From: Gymnogyps californianus | Taxonomy: Eukaryota > Chordata > Aves > Accipitriformes > Cathartidae | DNA length: 64,000 nucleotides | NCBI RefSeq assembly: GCF_018139145.2 | Contig: NW_026114257.1 | Span: 62,001 to 126,000 of the forward strand | Direction: 5' to 3' | Part shown: in pieces, positions 1 to 11,500 of the stretch | Layout: each line of letters starts with the position of its first letter | Position numbering within the stretch: position 1 is the stretch's first letter | Notes under the pieces: generated by a model | Told to the model about the DNA's origin: nothing | Databases searched by the model: none | The model's input: only the letters and a program-made list of their open reading frames with translations | Translations under genes and position numbers: made by a program

Positions 1-1200
1 ATTTAGATAGGTAGGTGTTGCTTAGGTTATGCCATTATTTGAGTATAGTTACTGTAAAATAAAACTGCTGATCCATAATCATAAGTGTTTTCAATTTGAT
101 TCAAAAACAAACTGAGAAAAAAATCTAGCTCCATGTGAGAAGTGGCAATATCAGTATCATCCCTTTTCCCCCTTTGGAGAAAGTGAAAACTATGTTAAAT
201 AACACAAAGGTTCTTGAATATTGCAGAGACCTCTATTTGGTTCTTGATCTGTGATCTTGTTTGACAACTACTTTTTTCGCTATTGTATTTGCTCAATTTT
301 TTTTAAAATTGACATAAAACATACTGAATGATTATTTCTTCTATGTAAGATACTTTCTTTTCTAGACTAAGATATTTGTTACAGTCAGCCTCTTGTGTAA
401 AATGATGCTTTAAAAAAAAAAATTTCTTTTTTAAGGAAGCTGCTGCATATGCCAGGTATGTAGGACTAGCAGAAAACTCCAATCCAGATCTTAGAGTTTC
501 AGAATGACTTATCTTGCACATGAGTCCCTTGGCCAGCTTTTCTCACAGTGCTAGTTCTGTAACTTTGTATGTTAAATGGACACTCCCAATTTCAAATCTA
601 GGTAAAGTTGTGTTACATTACAGATAGTGGCTCACAGAGTCCTGGGGATGGGTAGAGGAGAAACAAACCTCTCCTCAGAAAGTATAGGAACCACCTTTTT
701 CTGGGAGTTAGTGCTATGTTCATTTGATATTTCTGCTCTTGTTGCTTTCCTGAGCTAGAAAAAAATGAACTCGTAGAGGCTTGGGACTTCCTGAAGACTC
801 TCTACTGCAAAAGGAAAAACCTAGTATGAAGGCAGAGAGGTCTGTGGCCTTGTGAATCCCTCACAACCTCTTTAGGGCTCAAAAACTTTATGGATTTTTG
901 AATAAATAATCTGTGTGCCTACTCTTATGCCTTGCTTAGTAGTATGCTTGAACTTACCAGAAACCTAAAATTTTTGGTCCCCAGGAAGAAATCTCTGTGA
1001 GGCATGACGAGGCCTCAAAAAGGTGGAGATTTTGTATCTTTGAATTGAACGACAATGTGCTTATTCCACCAGAGCATGCCCTTCTGCAGCAAGTTTGAGA
1101 GTTCCTGAGTTAAGAGTTGATTCTGAAATAAGAAATGCCTTAATCCATCCGTTTTTAAGTTTTAACAGTAAAATTGTTGAGGTTTTTCTAAAATGATTTG
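1..1200. other. Unannotated AT-rich sequence
   Basis: No gene, repeat family or exon is recognised. The open frames here are short, AT-rich and have no recognisable protein features. Confidence 0.5.
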
Positions 1201-1205
1201 AGCAT

Positions 1206-1750
1206 TGTTGTGGGTTAACCCTGGTAGGCAGCTAAGCATCACACAGCTGCTCGCTCACTCCCCCCTCCCGGTGGGATGGGGGGAGAGAATTGGAAGGGCA
1301 AAAGTGAGAAAATTTGTGGATTGAGATAAAGACAGTTTAATAAGTAAAAAAAAACAAAAACAAACCAACACAAAGAAAAACAAGTGATGCAAAAGCAATC
1401 ACTCACCACCAGCAGACTGATGCCCAGCCAGTCCCCAAGCAATGGCAACCCCTGGCAAACTCCTCCCAGTTTTATTGCTGAGCATGACATCATACGGTAT
1501 GGAATATCACATTGGTCAATTTGGGTCAGCTGTCCCAGCTGTGTCACCTCCCAACCTCTTGCCCACCCCCAGCCTACTCCTTGTGGGGCAGAGTGAGAAA
1601 TGGAGAAGGCCTTGATGCTGTGCAAACAGTGTTCAGCAATAGCTAAAAAATTGGTTTATTATTAACACTGTTTTGGTCACAAATCTAAAACATAGCACCA
1701 TACAGACTGCTATGAAGAAAATTAACTCCATCCCAGCCAGACCCAGTACA
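1206..1750 (-). mobile_element. Solo LTR, ERV A/C-related family
   Basis: The 545-bp LTR begins TGTTGTGGGTTAACC and ends GACCCAGTACA, the reverse complement of the family's TGT..CTGG start. It is flanked by a perfect 5-bp TSD, AGCAT at 1201-1205 and 1751-1755. No internal retroviral sequence adjoins it, so it is a solo LTR left by LTR-LTR recombination. It is more diverged than the LTRs of ERV A, so it is probably an older insertion. Open frames inside it on both strands are shadows. Confidence 0.88.
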
Positions 1751-1755
1751 AGCAT

Positions 1756-2186
1756 GTTTTTAATTTAAGAAAAAAAGAAAAAAAGAAAAAAGTGAAGGTT
1801 ATGCAGTGTTATCCTGAGATGTTATTTTAAAAACAAAATTCTATTGAAATGCCTTGATTTGGTGTTTTTTGTTTATCCTCCTATCTTATTTTCCACTCAT
1901 TTGGTAACAAACACCATTGTGACAGTGTATGTATCAGTTCATATTGCTTTATTAATAATATCCTTTTGCTTCTGCGCACTGGGGATAAAAAAATCCAATC
2001 TCTGATTTAGAGTATCTATCACTAGTTCTTGTGACTACTAACTGGCTGTTATGAATATTGCCTAACTAGATTATTGTAATAAAAATAATCAAGCTCATAA
2101 CCTCAGAAATCATCAGTCTTATGATAAAGTCCTCTTTTAAATGACATTTTTATCTTTTTAAACCTCTCTTTAAAGAATACTGGTTC
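1756..2186. other. Unannotated sequence between two solo LTRs
   Basis: AT-rich sequence with an A-rich run near 1767-1793. No gene recognised. Confidence 0.5.
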
Positions 2187-2191
2187 CTTTT

Positions 2192-2783
2192 TGTGCTGGT
2201 TTTGGCTAGGATAGAGTTAATTTTCTTCATAGTAGCTAGTATGGGACTATGTTTTGGATTTGTGCTGGAAACAGTGTTGATAATACAGGGATGTTTTAGT
2301 TATTGCTGAGCAGTGCTTACACAGTCAAGGCCTTTTCTGCTCCTCATACCGCCCCACCAGCAAGTAGGCTGGGGGTGCACAAGAAGTTGGGAGGGGACAC
2401 AGCTGGGACAGCTGACCCCAACTGGCCAAAGGGATATTCCATACCATATGACATCATGCTCAGCAATAAAACTAGAGGGAAGGTTGGGGGGGGGCCACTG
2501 CTCAGGGACTGGCTGGGCATCGGTTGGTTGGTGGTGAGCAATTGTTTTCATTTGCATCACTTGTCTTTCTTGGGTTTTATTTCTCTCTCTTTGTTATTTT
2601 CCTTTTCATTACAATTTATTATTTTTTTAAATTTTATTTTATTTCAATTAGTAAACTGTTTTTATCTCAACCCACGAGTTTTCTCACTTTTACCCTTCCA
2701 ATTCTCTTCCCCCCATCCCACCAGGGGAGAGTGAGCAAGTGGCTGTGTGGTGCTTAGTTGCTGGCTGTGGTTAAACCACGACA
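2192..2783 (+). mobile_element. Solo LTR, ERV A/C-related family
   Basis: The 592-bp LTR starts TGTGCTGGTTTTGGC and ends TTAAACCACGACA. The TSD is perfect: CTTTT at 2187-2191 and 2784-2788. It carries the family landmarks: the block around 2404-2475 (ggacagctgac, ccataccat, catgctcagcaataaaa) and the T-rich stretch before the terminal 'ctggctgtggttaaacc'. Orientation is opposite to the solo LTR 440 bp upstream. The open frames in it do not look coding. Confidence 0.9.
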
Positions 2784-2788
2784 CTTTT

Positions 2789-5700
2789 GTAATTCATCAT
2801 TTATATTCCAGTTCTCTTGAAGCAGAGCTTTGCATGCTGTTCCTTGGTAATGCTCGAGACCAAGTGACACAAATCCTAGCTGAACTTAGCAGCTCTATGT
2901 GGCATGTGGCTGGCACCTAATAGCTTGCTTTCCTAGTGTTTTCTTATGAGCTTGCAGTTTGCTGCTGCAGATAGATTTGTAACATTCTGGTGTTTAAAAC
3001 AATACACAGAAATGAAAACAGTTTATTATAATTACATCTAAATATTAACTATTTCTGCAGCATATTTTTATACAGTAAAATATAGAGCTGAGAAGAGGAT
3101 TTTTGAGCTACCTATGAAAAGGAGAGCTCTGCTACAGTGATCAGTACATATGTTACTGTAATGCTCTGTTGTGCAGAGTGAGAAGCTGAGAAGAGCGATG
3201 ATAGTATTGATATGCTGTTTCTAATATTTTAATATGACTGGAAATAAAATTCCAGAATTTCTACAGGTTGGTGTATACGTTTGATGGAAATAGCTTTCCA
3301 AAAATACATAATGAAAGATCATATTTTAAACAGAAATGAGAATGGGGAGTTTAAAACAAATTATTTATTTGAAAACTCTTTTCATGTCACTTCTGCATCC
3401 CCAGTGGGGGGGTTTATCTGATGATCAAAAAAATGTGGCTTGAGTATTTCTGTATGCATAGCCAAGTGAACTTTCATGTTAGGTAACCCATACTGTGATC
3501 ACTCTTCATCAAAATTGCAAGAAAAAGAACATTTTTGACAATGAAAAATAAGTTTGACAATAAAATGCTTTTACTTGCCTGATGCTGTGAGTTTAAAAAC
3601 TTTCCCAATGAAACAAAGCCTGAATTTAATGGAGAGGTATAATCTGGATCCAAAAGTAGAGCTTTGTTGCAATCTTTGCTTTTAACTCTATTTAACAGAG
3701 ACAAAGCATATAGCCTGGGATATTAAAGAGGTGATCTGTTTGCATGCATACAGAATCTGAAGGCATCAGATGAACTCTTATCCTTTCTGTGTTAGGCACA
3801 TACCAGCTTTCTTTCCAGATCACTTAGAATAATCATGAAATGGCCTTAAATAGAAGTTGTCCTTGTATAGAAAGGTTATAGAGCAGAAGTCATGCTAAAT
3901 ACTTAAGTGTAAATTTCTTCACAAATCAAACTGAACAGCCTATTTGTGTGTATGTTAAGGTTCTTCATGCTTAGGTACTGTGCGTGTTCTGTGATCGACT
4001 AGCAAACTCTCTTCTACTTTTCCCAAAACAAATCAACAACCAAACAACAAAAAAAGTGAAAACATTAGACATAATAGCATATATTAAGAAATGAGTGGAC
4101 AAGAACTTCTTCCCATCATTTGAGTGATATGTAGAAAAACTTGCAGCTATCCCACACTTCCTGAATATAAGCATAAACTGAGGTGTAGGAAGTTTAGGAA
4201 GAGACAAATGGTACAAAAATGAGTTAAAATCAGCTGTCATTCACCCACCTTGGGGTGTTTTTTGTTTAAACATAAAGCTGTTTCAGTCTAAATAGCGACA
4301 TCATCATCATCATACTGGTATTAAGCTTTGGACTTGACATAGGCTGCTGAAATCCAGAGATCTTAAAACAAACATCTAACCTAAAGGTGGTTTGACAGTT
4401 GTATTAGTTTCTAGGTGGTACAAAGCCTCACTTCCTCATTGTGGTAAATATGATTGATCTTAATCACAGATTGTGCCTGATAACACTTGATAAAGTGTGA
4501 ACAAATTCAAGTGCAAGTAGGTTATCTCAAAAAACACTGTTTGAATGGAACTTATTACTTTAAATTTGAACAGTGTGGTATATCAGCTTTAATTGATATA
4601 TAGAATTTAGTGATTAAGTATTGCCAAGTTTCTTTTCTCTGCTAAAATGGCATACATTTTACTTTAGTAATCAAAATAGAAGAAAACAAGAAGTGCAAGT
4701 CAGTGTTATGAAATTTGTCTGGCTTGATGTGTTGTGAACTTCAATAAATTTAGAAGCACTTGAGGCTGTAAAAAATGCTTTATGAGCTAATTGACTCTTC
4801 CATTTCTTGGTTCAGACCAGTCTCTTTAAAAGTCCGTTATGTCCTTTTTATGTAAACATACCAGTATCTGAATAATATGCAGATACTAACTGGAATCTTA
4901 TATCCTGCTACTCCATATTTTAATTTTTTAATATAAACCTCTGCAAAATTAATGGAGGGTCTGAGATCTCAGAAATAAATATTGTTCTCTTCACTGATCT
5001 TTTTTTTTTTTCCATTTAAAAAGTCACTGTTTTTCTTAATGAATTAATGGCTGAATTATTCATGTATAAGAACAGTAGTTACAAAGGTAACAGGATATTT
5101 CCAGGATTATTTAGGATGGAAAATACCGTAGGAGCACTCAATTTTGTCATTTTTAATCCAGCTGTTATCTAAATTGTATTATTACAGTATCTGTAAATAG
5201 TCAGTTTTGGTGGTATGTTTTTCCAGTTTTAAATCTGCATACCTCAGCTACCATGTAACTTTAAGTGTGTGTGTGTGTATTTGTGTATACACATGCAGAT
5301 TTTGGCTCAAATTGTGTCTTGGAACTCCACTTAGCGTAATGGAAAATGGATGGAATTTTGTTCATGCAACAAATCATAATATTGATTCTTGGGTGTGAAT
5401 TTATTTGGAAAATTGTATATTGCCTGGTTTAAAATGTTGTGAAATGCATTAGTCCTCTAAATGCTACTCTTGGCTCTCTTTCTCTTTGTAAAAAGGCTTC
5501 TGTATGACTCAGGGAGATAAGGGTTGCATAGCCTTTAAATATACCATTAAAGTAAATGAAAGATTTAACTCAAAAGGTATTTCACACTTAAGTGAATTAA
5601 CCCATTATTTTTTCACAACAGTTCTCCAAAGAGCATTTGTTGCATGCATCTTGCAAATGCTTTTAATTAAAGGTTAGGAACAGAGCCATTAATATAAAGA

Positions 5701-6098
5701 AGCAACCATCTTTAATCAGGCAGTAGACTAAGTTTTGCCTTGAGGTACACAGCCATACTTAAAGTAACTGGTCAGTTGGATGTATAAGTAAAAATGTGAA
5801 TAAAATCATTCCTTAGTGTTTTATTGTGGAAGGTGATTTTTTCCCCCTCCTATCTATCATATACTCTATAAGTTAGTAATATTGAAATAATAACATTGCT
5901 CAAGAGGAAATTTATTCCCATATTTTATGTTTATCACTTAAGGTAACAAATCTTACCTTGGATTCTTTTTTCTTTGTTTTTGGCAATAATATCTCAACCT
6001 GTAGTATTGTAACCTTAAGTATTTTTCTTATTCTTGCTGCCTGCCTAGCTTCTGTTATTTGTTTTGCGATTTCCTTTGTTGTTGCATTTGACCTCTTT
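2789..6098. other. Unannotated intergenic or intronic sequence
   Basis: About 3.3 kb with no gene or interspersed repeat recognised. A short (GT)n tract lies near 5262-5279 and a (CAT)n tract near 4302-4315. Several small open frames (for example 3474-3704 minus, 5207-5398 plus) have no recognisable domain. Confidence 0.5.
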
Positions 6099-6103
6099 CA
6101 ACC

Positions 6104-6712
6104 TGTCCTGGTTTCGGCTGGGACAGAGTTAACTTTCTTTTTAGTAGCTGGTACAGTGCTGTGTTTTGGATTTAGTGTGAGAATGATGTTGATAACACTC
6201 TGATGTTTTAGTTGTTGCTAAGTAGCGCTTATCTTAAGCCAAGGATTTTTCAGTCTCCCGTGCTCTGCCAGCAAGCAGGTGTACAAGAAGCTGGGAGGGA
6301 GCATAGCCAGGACAGCTGACCTGAACTAGCCAAAGGGGTATTCCATACCATGGAATGTCATGCCCAGTATATAAACAGGGGGGAGTTGGCTGGGAGGTGC
6401 GGATCACGGCTCGGGAACTAACTGGGCATTGGTCAGCGGGTGGTGAGCAATCGCATTGTGCATCACTGGTTTTTTTTCCTTTCCCCCCCCTTCCTTTTTT
6501 TTTTTTGTTATATTCCTTTTCATTACTATTATTATTCTATTTTATTATTACTATTGTTAGTATTATATTTTACTTTAGTTATTAAACTGTTCTTATCTCA
6601 ACCCATGAGTTTTACTTTTTTTCCTTTGCTTTCCTCCTCCTCACCCCACTGGGAGGGGGAGGGGGAAACGGCTGCGTGGTGCTGAGTTGCTGACTGGGGT
6701 TAAACCACAACA
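6104..6712 (+). repeat. ERV A 5' LTR
   Basis: A 609-bp LTR from TGTCCTGGTTTCGGC to TTAAACCACAACA. A TATA-like 'tatataaac' lies at about 6368 and an ATTAAA-type polyadenylation signal near 6580, followed by 'ttatctcaaccc', which recurs in every copy of this family here. It would have driven transcription of the element. Confidence 0.9.
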
Positions 6713-6719
6713 GCCTTTT

Positions 6720-6737
6720 TGGCGCCCAACGTGGGGC
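6720..6737 (+). other. Primer-binding site, tRNA-Lys type
   Basis: The 18 bases TGGCGCCCAACGTGGGGC lie 7 bp past the LTR. They match the complement of the 3' end of tRNA-Lys(1,2), the primer used by several betaretroviruses and by foamy viruses. Confidence 0.85.
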
Positions 6738-6832
6738 ACGAAGGGTTGAGATAACGACGGATCTGATCAGAGTGTGTTAAAACAAACTTGTTATAAGCAT
6801 TCATTGTATTGGTTTAATAGTTACTGGTTACA

Positions 6833-7297
6833 ATGTGGGTTCTTTTGCTCTCAAAGTTGGTGGTGTGGTTCTTGAAGTTGCGTTATGTAATGCCCTACTT
6901 GCAGTATATGCTCCCTGTTGTGCTGTTTATCACCTGTGGGAACCGGGCTAGAGTTATCATGTTGTTGTTGTTTGTAACACTGGTTTATGATATGATAGAA
7001 GTGCAAGCCGTGAAACTAATCGGGTGTTTGTACTCGGCATTGTGGTCACCTCTGTACTTCGGGAGCTGCCTATGGGAGACTATTAATAATTGTACCTTTT
7101 ACCTTTTCTCCTCTGGGAACCAATCTATGGAAGAGACATCTCCGTACTTTGGGTGCTATCTCCTAGAGAATATTAATAATTGCACTTTCTACCTTTTCTC
7201 CTCGGGGAGCCAACCTATGGGGGGAGACATCTTCCCACATCTTCCCTTTCTCTGCCAGGTTAATTGCAATAGCATTGGAGGAGTTTGTAAATTTTGA
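6833..7297 (+). CDS. ERV A leader open frame with hydrophobic segments
   Basis: An open frame of 154 codons between the primer site and gag. The first ~75 residues are rich in L, V and I and look like two or three membrane-spanning stretches. The second half holds two copies of a ~25-residue unit (centred on 'NNCTFYLFSSG') encoded near 7065-7145 and 7150-7230. The related ERV C keeps homologous sequence at about 30840-31100, including 'YTLYLFSSE', so the segment belongs to the family and is not chance. Whether it is a protein (for example a Gag leader or signal-like segment) or structured leader RNA cannot be decided here. It overlaps the next open frame by 23 bases. Confidence 0.4.
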   Translation: MWVLLLSKLVVWFLKLRYVMPYLQYMLPVVLFITCGNRARVIMLLLFVTLVYDMIEVQAVKLIGCLYSALWSPLYFGSCLWETINNCTFYLFSSGNQSMEETSPYFGCYLLENINNCTFYLFSSGSQPMGGDIFPHLPFLCQVNCNSIGGVCKF

Positions 7298-8692
7298 ATA
7301 TCCTTGGGATGTTGAACTTAGTATGGTCCTATTGCCAGGAACCAGCCTGTTCCTGAATGTGATTCAGATCTTGTTTAGGGTTAAACAACTATTTAAAAAT
7401 ACCACCCAGAGATCAGCTCCCATGACTGCAGCTACTCCAACCCTGGTGACAGGCACTGCAGCTACTCAAACTCTGGCAACAGGCACTGCGGCTACTCAAA
7501 CCCCAGCAACAGGCACTGTGGCTACTCAGACCTTGGCAATGGATGATGCAGCTGAACTAGAGAATCAACCGGTGCCAATATCAATCGCCCCTATACAGAA
7601 GAGGAAATATACAAAAAAATCAGTTCGCTTAGCGAAGGATGAAGGTGAAGCAGGGTCATCACGAGAACAGGAGGAAGAGGCAGAACCGGAGATAATCACC
7701 CGATCCCTATCCCCGAGTGAGCTGCGAGATATGTGAAAAGACTTCAGCCGTCATCCAGGTGAGCACATTATCACCTGGCTGCTCTGATGCTGGGATAATG
7801 GGGCAAGTAGCTTGGAATTAGAGGGTAAGGAAGCCAAGCAATTGGGATCCCTTTCTAGGGAAGGGGGCATTGACAAGGCGATTGGAAAAAAGACACAAGC
7901 CCTCAGCCTCTGGAGGTGACTTCTATCGGGCATGAGGGAAAGGTACCCCTTCAAGGAAGATGTTGTATGTCAGCCAGGCAAGTGGACCACCATGGAGAGA
8001 GGTATCCAGTACCTGAGGGAATTAGCCGTATGGGAGATGGTTTATTATGACCCAGACGATGGGCAGTTACCCACAGATCCAGATGAAGTCCAGTGCACAT
8101 GACCCATGTGGTGGAAGTTTGTACGAAGCGCACCATCATCGTATGCCAATGCATTGGCAGTAATGGACTGGAAAGATGAAGAGGGACCAACAGGAGATGA
8201 ATTGGCTCGCCGACTTCGGCAATACGAAGAAAGTCTCTCTTCCTCCCTTGTCGCGGCTGTGGAGAAACTGCCAGACATACTAGCTGAGAAACTGTCCCAA
8301 GAGTTCCAGTGATTTGAGGATAAGTTTGGCCGCCCACCTGTACGGACCAATATCTCAGCTATTAGGAGAAGGTATTCTTCTGGGCAAGAGAGAGGAGAGA
8401 GAAGGTCTATACCACGGGGTATCCTGTGGTTTTACCTGCTTGACCACGGAGAGGATATGATGAAGTGGGATGGAAAACCTACCTCGGTCCTAGATGCACG
8501 GGTACGGGAATTGCGAGGGAAAACAACCACAAATGAGGGTTCTTCCAGGAAAAATGCTGCTTCAGCCTCTGCTGAGCACTGTGAGCGGTGTGCCAGACAG
8601 AGTGGAAGGGCTGATCTTACTCCCGATCCTATGAAAAGGAATACTAATTCGTTTTTACAAAAAGTGAGTGGAGAATCCTATGACCAGGACTA
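7275..8692 (+). pseudogene. gag: ERV A Gag polyprotein, broken by stops
   Basis: A Gag-type structural polyprotein in one frame from 7275 to about 8692, cut by several in-frame stops, including 7734-7736, 8100-8102 and 8691-8693. A hydrophobic N-terminus is followed by a Thr/Ala-rich tandem repeat (7435-7552), a basic patch near 'KRKYTKKS', an acidic stretch, and a capsid-like region with the 'HPGEHIITWLL' motif. Alignment with ERV C shows that the stop at 7734 replaces a sense codon there, while the stop at 8100 is present in both copies. No CCHC zinc finger is evident; cysteines near 8580-8600 ('CERCARQSG') may be a remnant. It continues in the same frame into protease. Confidence 0.8.
7435..7552 (+). 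repeat. 30-bp tandem repeat inside gag
   Basis: Four units of 30 bp (last one slightly short) encode a 10-residue repeat of the form TGTAATxTxA. The unit starts 'actgcagctactc'. ERV C has about three and a half units at the homologous place (30285-30384, minus). Confidence 0.85.
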
Positions 8693-8699
8693 GAGGGGC

Positions 8700-9972
8700 C
8701 CTGCCTCCAGCCAGGCGCAGGAGAGGGACAACCGGGTTTACTGGACTGTGTGGATCCGATGGCCTGGCACATCAGATCCACAGGAGTATAAGGCTCTAGT
8801 AGACACTGGTGCACAGTGTACTCTAATGCCATCAAGCTATAAAGGGGTAGAACCTATTTGTATTTCTGGGGTGACAGGGGGATCTCAACAGCTAACTGTA
8901 TTGGAGGCTGAAATAAGCCTAACTGGGAATGAGTGGCAAAAACACCCCATTGTGACTGGCCCAGAGGCCCCATGCATCCTTGGCATAGATTATCTCAGGA
9001 GAGGGTATTTCAAGGACCCAAAGGGGTACCGGTGGGCCTTTGGTATAGCTGCCTTGGAGACAGAGGGAATTGAACAGTTGTCCACCTTGCCCGGACTCTC
9101 TGAGGACCCTTCGGTTGTGGGGTTGCTGAGGGTTGAAGAACAACAGGTGCCAATCGCTACCACAACAGTGCACTGGCAGCAATATCGCACCAACCAAGAC
9201 TCCCTGATTCCCATCCATGAGCTGATTTGTCGACTGGAGATCCAAGGAGTGATCAGCAGGACTCGCTCACCCTTTAACAGCCCCATATGGCCAGTGTGAA
9301 AGTCTAATGGAGAGTGGAGACTACCAGTAGACTATCATGGCCTGAATGAAGTCACACCGCCCCTGAGTGCTGCTGTGCCAGACATGCTAGAACTTCAATA
9401 TGAACTGGAGTCAAAAGCAGCCAAGTGGTACGCCACAAGTGATATTGCTAATGCATTTTTCTCAATCCCTTTGGCAGCAGAGTGCCGGCCACAGTTTGCT
9501 TTCACTTGGAGGGGCATCCAGTACACCTGGAATCGTCTGCCCCAGGGGTGGAAACACAGCCCCACCATTTGCCATGGACTAATCCAGAATGCACTAGAAA
9601 AAGGTGGAGCTCCAGAACACCTGCAGTACATTGATGACATCATCGTATGGGGCAACACAGCAGAAGAAGTTTTTGAGAAAGGGGAGAAAATAGTCCAAAT
9701 TCTTCTGAAAGCCGGTTTTGCCATAAAACAGAGTAAGGTGAAGGGACCCGCACAGGAGATTCAGTTTTTAGGAATAAAATGGCAAGATGGACGTCGTCAC
9801 ATCCCAATGGATGTGATCAACAAAATAGCAGCTATGTCTCCACCGACTAGTAAACAGGAAACGCAAGCTTTCTTAGGTGTTGTAGGTTTTTGGAGAATGC
9901 ATATTCCAAATTATAGTATGATTGTAAGCCCTCTCTATCAAGTGACCTGGAAGAAGAACGATTTTAAATGGG
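8700..9972 (+). pseudogene. pol: ERV A protease-reverse transcriptase, 3'-truncated
   Basis: The frame follows gag without a shift. Retropepsin carries the active-site triad in 'VDTGAQCTLMPSS' (about 8797-8835) and the conserved 'ILGIDYL' near 8980. The RT fingers and palm follow: 'SPFNSPIWPV' (about 9268-9297), an in-frame stop at 9298-9300, then 'YATSDIANAFFSIPL', 'RLPQGWKHSPTICHGL' and the catalytic 'YIDD' near 9627. The RT connection starts ('AFLGVVGFWRMHIPN'), but the sequence enters LTR at about 9972. The 9375-10064 open frame therefore ends in LTR-encoded residues. RNase H and integrase are absent. It cannot encode a complete Pol. Confidence 0.88.
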
Positions 9973-9973
9973 G

Positions 9974-10192
9974 CCTTTTTTTTTTGTTGCATTCCTTTTC
10001 ATTACTATTATTATTATATTTCATTATTACTATTAATAGTATTATATTTTACTTTAGTTATTAAACTGTTCTTATCTCAACCCACGAGTTTTACTTTTTT
10101 TTCTTTCCTTTCCTCCTCCTCACCCCACTGGGAGGGGGAAGGGGGAAGCGGCTGCGTGGTGCTTAGTTGCTGACTGGGGTTAAACCACGACA
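9974..10192 (+). repeat. ERV A 3' LTR, 5'-truncated
   Basis: Only the last ~219 bp of the LTR remain, from the T-rich tract and 'cattactattatt' to TTAAACCACGACA. The deletion joins RT to LTR at a short 'gggcctttttt' context, close to the T-tract present in the 5' LTR, which suggests a template switch or microhomology deletion. Confidence 0.85.
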
Positions 10193-10496
10193 CAACCTAA
10201 GCCCAGCCTTTGCCCTAACCTAAGCCCATTCCTTCAGGAACACCCTTGAAATGTTCTTCCAATTTGAAAGCAGGTTAAATGCAAGTTTGTAACTCAGTGT
10301 CACCTAGACCTTATTTCCCTGTTTTACTTCTGAAAAATGTCACCTAAAATACTGTAAAAAGTTACAGTAACATCAAGATGTTTCCTCTCAAGATTCTTTC
10401 TTTTTTTCTTATCCATTAGGCTTGTTGCTAATTTGAAAGAAATAAAATTAAAAAAATCAGTGTTAGATTGTCTTTACATGCTTTATTCATAGAATC

Positions 10497-10814
10497 ATAG
10501 AATGATAGAATAGTTTGGGTTGGAAGGGATCTTTAAAGGTCATCTAGTCCAACCCCCCTGCAATGAGCAGGGACATCTTCAACTAGATCAGGTTGCTCAG
10601 AGCCCCATCCAACCTGACCTTGAATGTTTCCAGGGATGGGGCATCTACCACCTCTCTGGGCAACCTGTTCCAGTGTTTCACCACCCTCATCGTAAAAAAT
10701 TTCTTCCTTATATCTAGTCGGAATCTACCCTCTATTAGTTTAAAACCATTGCCCCTTGTCCTATCACTACAGGCCCTACTAAAAAGGGCCTTATTCTTGA
10801 AAAATCTGTTATTC
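10497..10814 (-). mobile_element. CR1 LINE fragment, 3' end
   Basis: It begins on the + strand with 'tcatagaatcatagaatga' (inverted CR1 3' tail) followed by 'ggttggaagggat' and 'ccaacccccctgcaatgagcag'. It is the same subfamily as the CR1 at 46347, with long shared stretches. It ends abruptly at a CR1 piece of opposite orientation. Confidence 0.88.
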
Positions 10815-11500
10815 AGCTTTTCAGAAAAGGACCTGGGGGTCCTGGTGGGTACTGAGTTGAACATGAGCCAGCAATGTGCCCTTGCGGCCAAGAAGGCTGA
10901 TGGTATCCTGGGCTGCATTAGGAAGACTGTTGTAAGCAGTTTGAGGGAGGTGATCCTTCCCCTCTACTGAGTGCTGGTGAGGCCACACCTGGAGTCCTGT
11001 GTCCAGTTCTGGGCTCCTCAGTACAAGAGAGACATGGACATACTGGAGAGAGTCCAGTGAAGGGCCACTAAGATGATTAAGGGACAGGAGGAGCATCTGT
11101 TATACAAGGAAAGGCTGAGCGAGCTGGGACTGTTTAGCCTAGAGAAGAGAAGGCTCGGGGGGATCTCATCAACTTATAGAAATATCTGAAGGGAAGGTGC
11201 AAAGAAGAAGGAGCCAGGCCCTTTTCAGTGGTGCCCAGTGGCAGGACAAGAGGCAATGGGCACAAACGGAAACACAGGAGGTTCCATGTGAACATCAGGA
11301 AACACTTTATTACTGTGAGGGTGACTGAGCAGTGGAGCAGGTTTCCCAGGGAGGTTGTGGAGTCGCCATCCTTAGAGATATTCAAAAGCCATCTGGACAT
11401 GGCCCTGGGTAACTGGCTCTAGGTGATCCTGCTTGAGCAGGGGGGTTGGATCAGATGACCTCCAGAGGTCCCTTCCAGCCTCAACCATTTTGTGATTCTC
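10815..11500 (+). mobile_element. CR1 LINE fragment, near-copy of 23738-24345 inverted
   Basis: A 3' piece of CR1 ORF2 and 3' UTR in + orientation, running from 'cagaaaaggacctggggg' through 'ccacacctggagtcctgtg' to 'gtcccttccagcctcaacc'. Most of it is almost identical to the reverse complement of the CR1 at 23738-24345: 88 encoded residues are identical and a further 91 differ at two positions. A 7-bp difference lies near 11400. Confidence 0.85.

Larger units (their letters stand above)
6104..10192 (+). mobile_element. ERV 'A': internally deleted endogenous retrovirus
   Basis: This is a 4.1-kb provirus with TG..CA ends and a perfect 5-bp TSD, CAACC at 6099-6103 and 10193-10197. It contains a full 5' LTR, a primer-binding site, a leader open frame, gag, aspartic protease and RT. 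At about 9972 the RT frame runs straight into LTR sequence, so RNase H, integrase, any env, and the first ~390 bp of the 3' LTR are gone in one deletion. gag, protease and RT share one reading frame, broken by in-frame stops and needing no frameshift between genes. The tRNA-Lys primer site, 5-bp TSD and single-frame gag-pol leave the class (II or III/spuma-like) open. Confidence 0.92.

Noticed and set aside
1384..1596. A small plus-strand gene
   Set aside because: Within the solo LTR at 1206-1750, and a counterpart appears in other LTR copies.
2303..2757. Several overlapping frames up to 143 codons
   Set aside because: They lie within a solo LTR and recur in other LTR copies with different lengths, as expected for noncoding repeat sequence.
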